Shown here in pieces: positions 4,350 through 6,214 of a DNA stretch of 6,214 nt. Made by a program: the position numbers and the translations under genes. The notes under the pieces are model-generated. The model did no database searches. It worked only from the letters and a program-made list of their open reading frames with translations, and was not told the origin of the DNA. Source of the stretch: Chitinophagaceae bacterium (lineage in GTDB: Bacteria > Bacteroidota > Bacteroidia > Chitinophagales > Chitinophagaceae); contig CANEWV010000109.1 of NCBI GenBank assembly GCA_947442905.1, positions 1-6,214 of the forward strand. The letters run 5' to 3'. Position 1 is the stretch's first letter; every line of letters begins with the position of its first letter.

Positions 4350-6214
4350 ATGAAACTACGAACGTATATTTTATCAGCTTGCTTTTTTGTAATGGCGCTT
4401 TCAGGCCTTGCACAAACGCCCGTTTTACCAAATACAATGGATGCAAGTTTAACGGATTTGCAAACTTTTGTTTCCAATAAAGCGTATGTGAGTAGTTATC
4501 AATTGGCCAAAGAATTGAAGCGGACCTCCATGTATAATAACAACAGGTCTGTAAAAGAAAGGGTTGATTTTTATTTATTGGTGAGTGGGCTTCAACTAAA
4601 TGAAAAAGGAATTGTAGAACAGGCTAGCGATTTTATAAAAGCTGCTGTGGATCCTGCTTTTCGTCAAATGATGACCTATTATGTAGGGGTCTATTATTTT
4701 AGAAATAATCAACCACAGCAAAGTTTAACATTTTTAGAAACTGCCAAACTCGCCAATTTAACAAACGCACAAATAGGAGAAGTAAAATATATACTAGGCT
4801 ATCTTTATTTTAGTTTGGGTCAATTTGAAAAAGCAAAACAACCACTCGATGCAGTTCGTCAAACGGTGGGTGATACCTATTATATTGATGCCAATTATTA
4901 CTATGGCTTTATTGCTTTTAAAGAAAAAAATTACGCCACCGCGCTTCAGTGTTTCGAAATCGCCAAAGCTGCCTCGGTATACGGCAAACTCATTCCTTTT
5001 TACAACGCCCAAATTTTTTATTTTACGGGAAGTTCTGAAAAGGCTTTATCTACTGCACTAGCTGCACTTAAAGCGGGTGAGCAGTATTACGAACTTCCAT
5101 TACAGCAGCTAGTGGGACGACTGCTTTTTGCTAAAAATGATTTTACAGGCGCACTTCCTTATCTCGAAAAATACGTGGCTAGTAGCAAAACGCCTACAAG
5201 TGAAGACTTGTATGAATTGTCATTTTGTTACTTCGAACAAAAAAAATGGAACAAAGCCATTGAAGGTTTTAAGAGGCTTACCACCGGAAAAGATTCTTTA
5301 TCACAAAATAGCATGTATTTGCTTGCTAAAGCATACCTAGAAATAGGGGATAAGTCCAACGCCCGCAATGCATTTATTTTTTGTGCCGAAAACAATAGTA
5401 ACAAACTGCAAAAAGAAGTAGCAACTTTTTCTGTAGCTAAACTTTCTTTTGAGCAGGGGCTAATCAATGAAGCATTAAAAGGGTTTCAAGGATTTTTGAA
5501 ATCATTTCCGCGGTCTACGTATACAGCCGAAGCCACCGATTTACTTGTGAACACGCTAGCTCGAACCAGTAATTTTAAAGAGGGGCTTCAATTATACGCT
5601 GGCATCAAAAACCCTTCGACGCTGGCGCAAAAAGCATATCCATCGTTACTATACGGAAGAGCTGTAGAACTTATCAATGATCAGTACATCAATGCGGCAG
5701 ATAGTTTACTCGATTTATTACTTGTGGCACCTAATAATCAGGATCAAGCAGTATTAGCCAATTTCTGGAAGTCTGAAATGCAGTTTAGAAAAGGCATTTA
5801 CGATCAGGGCATTGTTTATTTACAAAAGTATTTGTCTGCACCTATTGTAAATGCAGAAGTGAACTTGAGTAATGCTTATTACAATTTAGGTTTTGCGCAA
5901 ATGCAATTACAGCAGTATGCGGAGGCGATCAATAGTTTTGAAAAAGCATCGAGCGCGGTAAAAACTGGAGCGCCTATTTTTCAGGACCTAGTGATAAAAA
6001 AAGCGGATTGCTACTTTATGTTAAAAGATTTTGCAAAAGCGCTGGCGCTTTATGATCAGGTAATTGACCGTCAATATGACGCCGAAGATTATGCCTATTT
6101 CCAAAAGTCGATCATATTTGGGGCATCTAATAAAACGTCAGAAAAACTCGCATTACTTCAAAAATTTGTAAAGCAGTATCCCAGTTCGGCACTCATTGGT
6201 GACGCGTATATGGA
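4350..6214 (+). CDS. Exported tetratricopeptide-repeat protein, 3' end beyond the window
   Basis: I translated this frame by hand: it stays open for 621 codons from ATG 4350 and is cut by the window edge. Residues 1-21 form a Sec signal peptide (Lys2, Arg4, hydrophobic core, likely cleavage GLA|QT) with no lipobox cysteine. The rest is a chain of helix-pair repeats of TPR/TPR-like type. The clearest lie around 111-140 (YVGVYYFRNNQPQQSLTFLE), 145-170 (VKYILGYLYFSLGQFEKAKQ), 181-210, 286-315 and 510-535 (YYNLGFAQMQLQQYAEAINS), and 546-575. Between them are YbgF/BamD-like units ending in a Phe-Pro or Tyr-Pro turn (386-387 FPRST, 610-611 YPSSA). It should act in the periplasm or at the cell surface as a protein-protein scaffold. 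Large exported TPR proteins of roughly 1000 residues are common in Bacteroidota and mostly unassigned; I cannot give a specific role. Composition is like its neighbours, with no frameshift or stop. It is transcribed divergently from the thioesterase. Confidence 0.9.
   Translation, partial: MKLRTYILSACFFVMALSGLAQTPVLPNTMDASLTDLQTFVSNKAYVSSYQLAKELKRTSMYNNNRSVKERVDFYLLVSGLQLNEKGIVEQASDFIKAAVDPAFRQMMTYYVGVYYFRNNQPQQSLTFLETAKLANLTNAQIGEVKYILGYLYFSLGQFEKAKQPLDAVRQTVGDTYYIDANYYYGFIAFKEKNYATALQCFEIAKAASVYGKLIPFYNAQIFYFTGSSEKALSTALAALKAGEQYYELPLQQLVGRLLFAKNDFTGALPYLEKYVASSKTPTSEDLYELSFCYFEQKKWNKAIEGFKRLTTGKDSLSQNSMYLLAKAYLEIGDKSNARNAFIFCAENNSNKLQKEVATFSVAKLSFEQGLINEALKGFQGFLKSFPRSTYTAEATDLLVNTLARTSNFKEGLQLYAGIKNPSTLAQKAYPSLLYGRAVELINDQYINAADSLLDLLLVAPNNQDQAVLANFWKSEMQFRKGIYDQGIVYLQKYLSAPIVNAEVNLSNAYYNLGFAQMQLQQYAEAINSFEKASSAVKTGAPIFQDLVIKKADCYFMLKDFAKALALYDQVIDRQYDAEDYAYFQKSIIFGASNKTSEKLALLQKFVKQYPSSALIGDAYM

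Noticed and set aside
4262..5467. Minus-strand and alternative-frame ORFs within the TPR region (4262-4477, 4794-5012, 4825-5061, 5128-5340, 5228-5467)
   Set aside because: All overlap the continuous 621-codon TPR frame, which has a signal peptide and repeat periodicity; the others are short and featureless.
1..6214. CRISPR arrays, insertion sequences, tRNA/rRNA genes, toxin-antitoxin or defence genes
   Set aside because: No regularly spaced repeats, transposase motifs, cloverleaf-like sequences or defence-related domains were seen; gene content and composition look uniform and chromosomal.

Overview
The window looks like ordinary chromosomal DNA from a Bacteroidota bacterium, probably of the Chitinophagaceae/Sphingobacteriia type (inferred). 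The reasons are: A/T-rich intergenic DNA; leaders mostly without strong Shine-Dalgarno sequences; three exact matches to the Bacteroidota promoter element TAnnTTTG just upstream of minus-strand genes; and a DUF6526-type membrane protein, which as far as I recall is largely a Bacteroidota family.

Layout from left to right: a GC-rich hairpin (5-23) that may be a terminator; a 463-residue lipoylated E2 acyltransferase of a 2-oxo acid dehydrogenase complex (minus); a full-length two-domain CinA (minus). A short divergent spacer (2767-2838) follows. Then come two small plus-strand genes 17 bp apart: a two-helix DUF6526 membrane protein and an exported NTF2-like protein. They meet, tail to tail, a minus-strand YbgC/4HBT-type acyl-CoA thioesterase. 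A second divergent spacer (4190-4349) separates the thioesterase from a long plus-strand gene for an exported tetratricopeptide-repeat protein. That gene is open for 621 codons and runs off the right edge.

No single pathway joins these genes. E2 (oxidative decarboxylation of a 2-oxo acid to acyl-CoA), CinA (pyridine-nucleotide salvage/repair) and the thioesterase (acyl-CoA hydrolysis) are housekeeping or central-metabolism enzymes. The DUF6526/NTF2 pair and the TPR protein are envelope-associated and poorly characterised. I see no mobile element, CRISPR array, RNA gene, toxin-antitoxin or defence system, and no convincing previously undescribed system. The least explained items are the truncated TPR protein, the DUF6526-NTF2 pair, and two small hairpin-like repeats in the thioesterase/TPR spacer.
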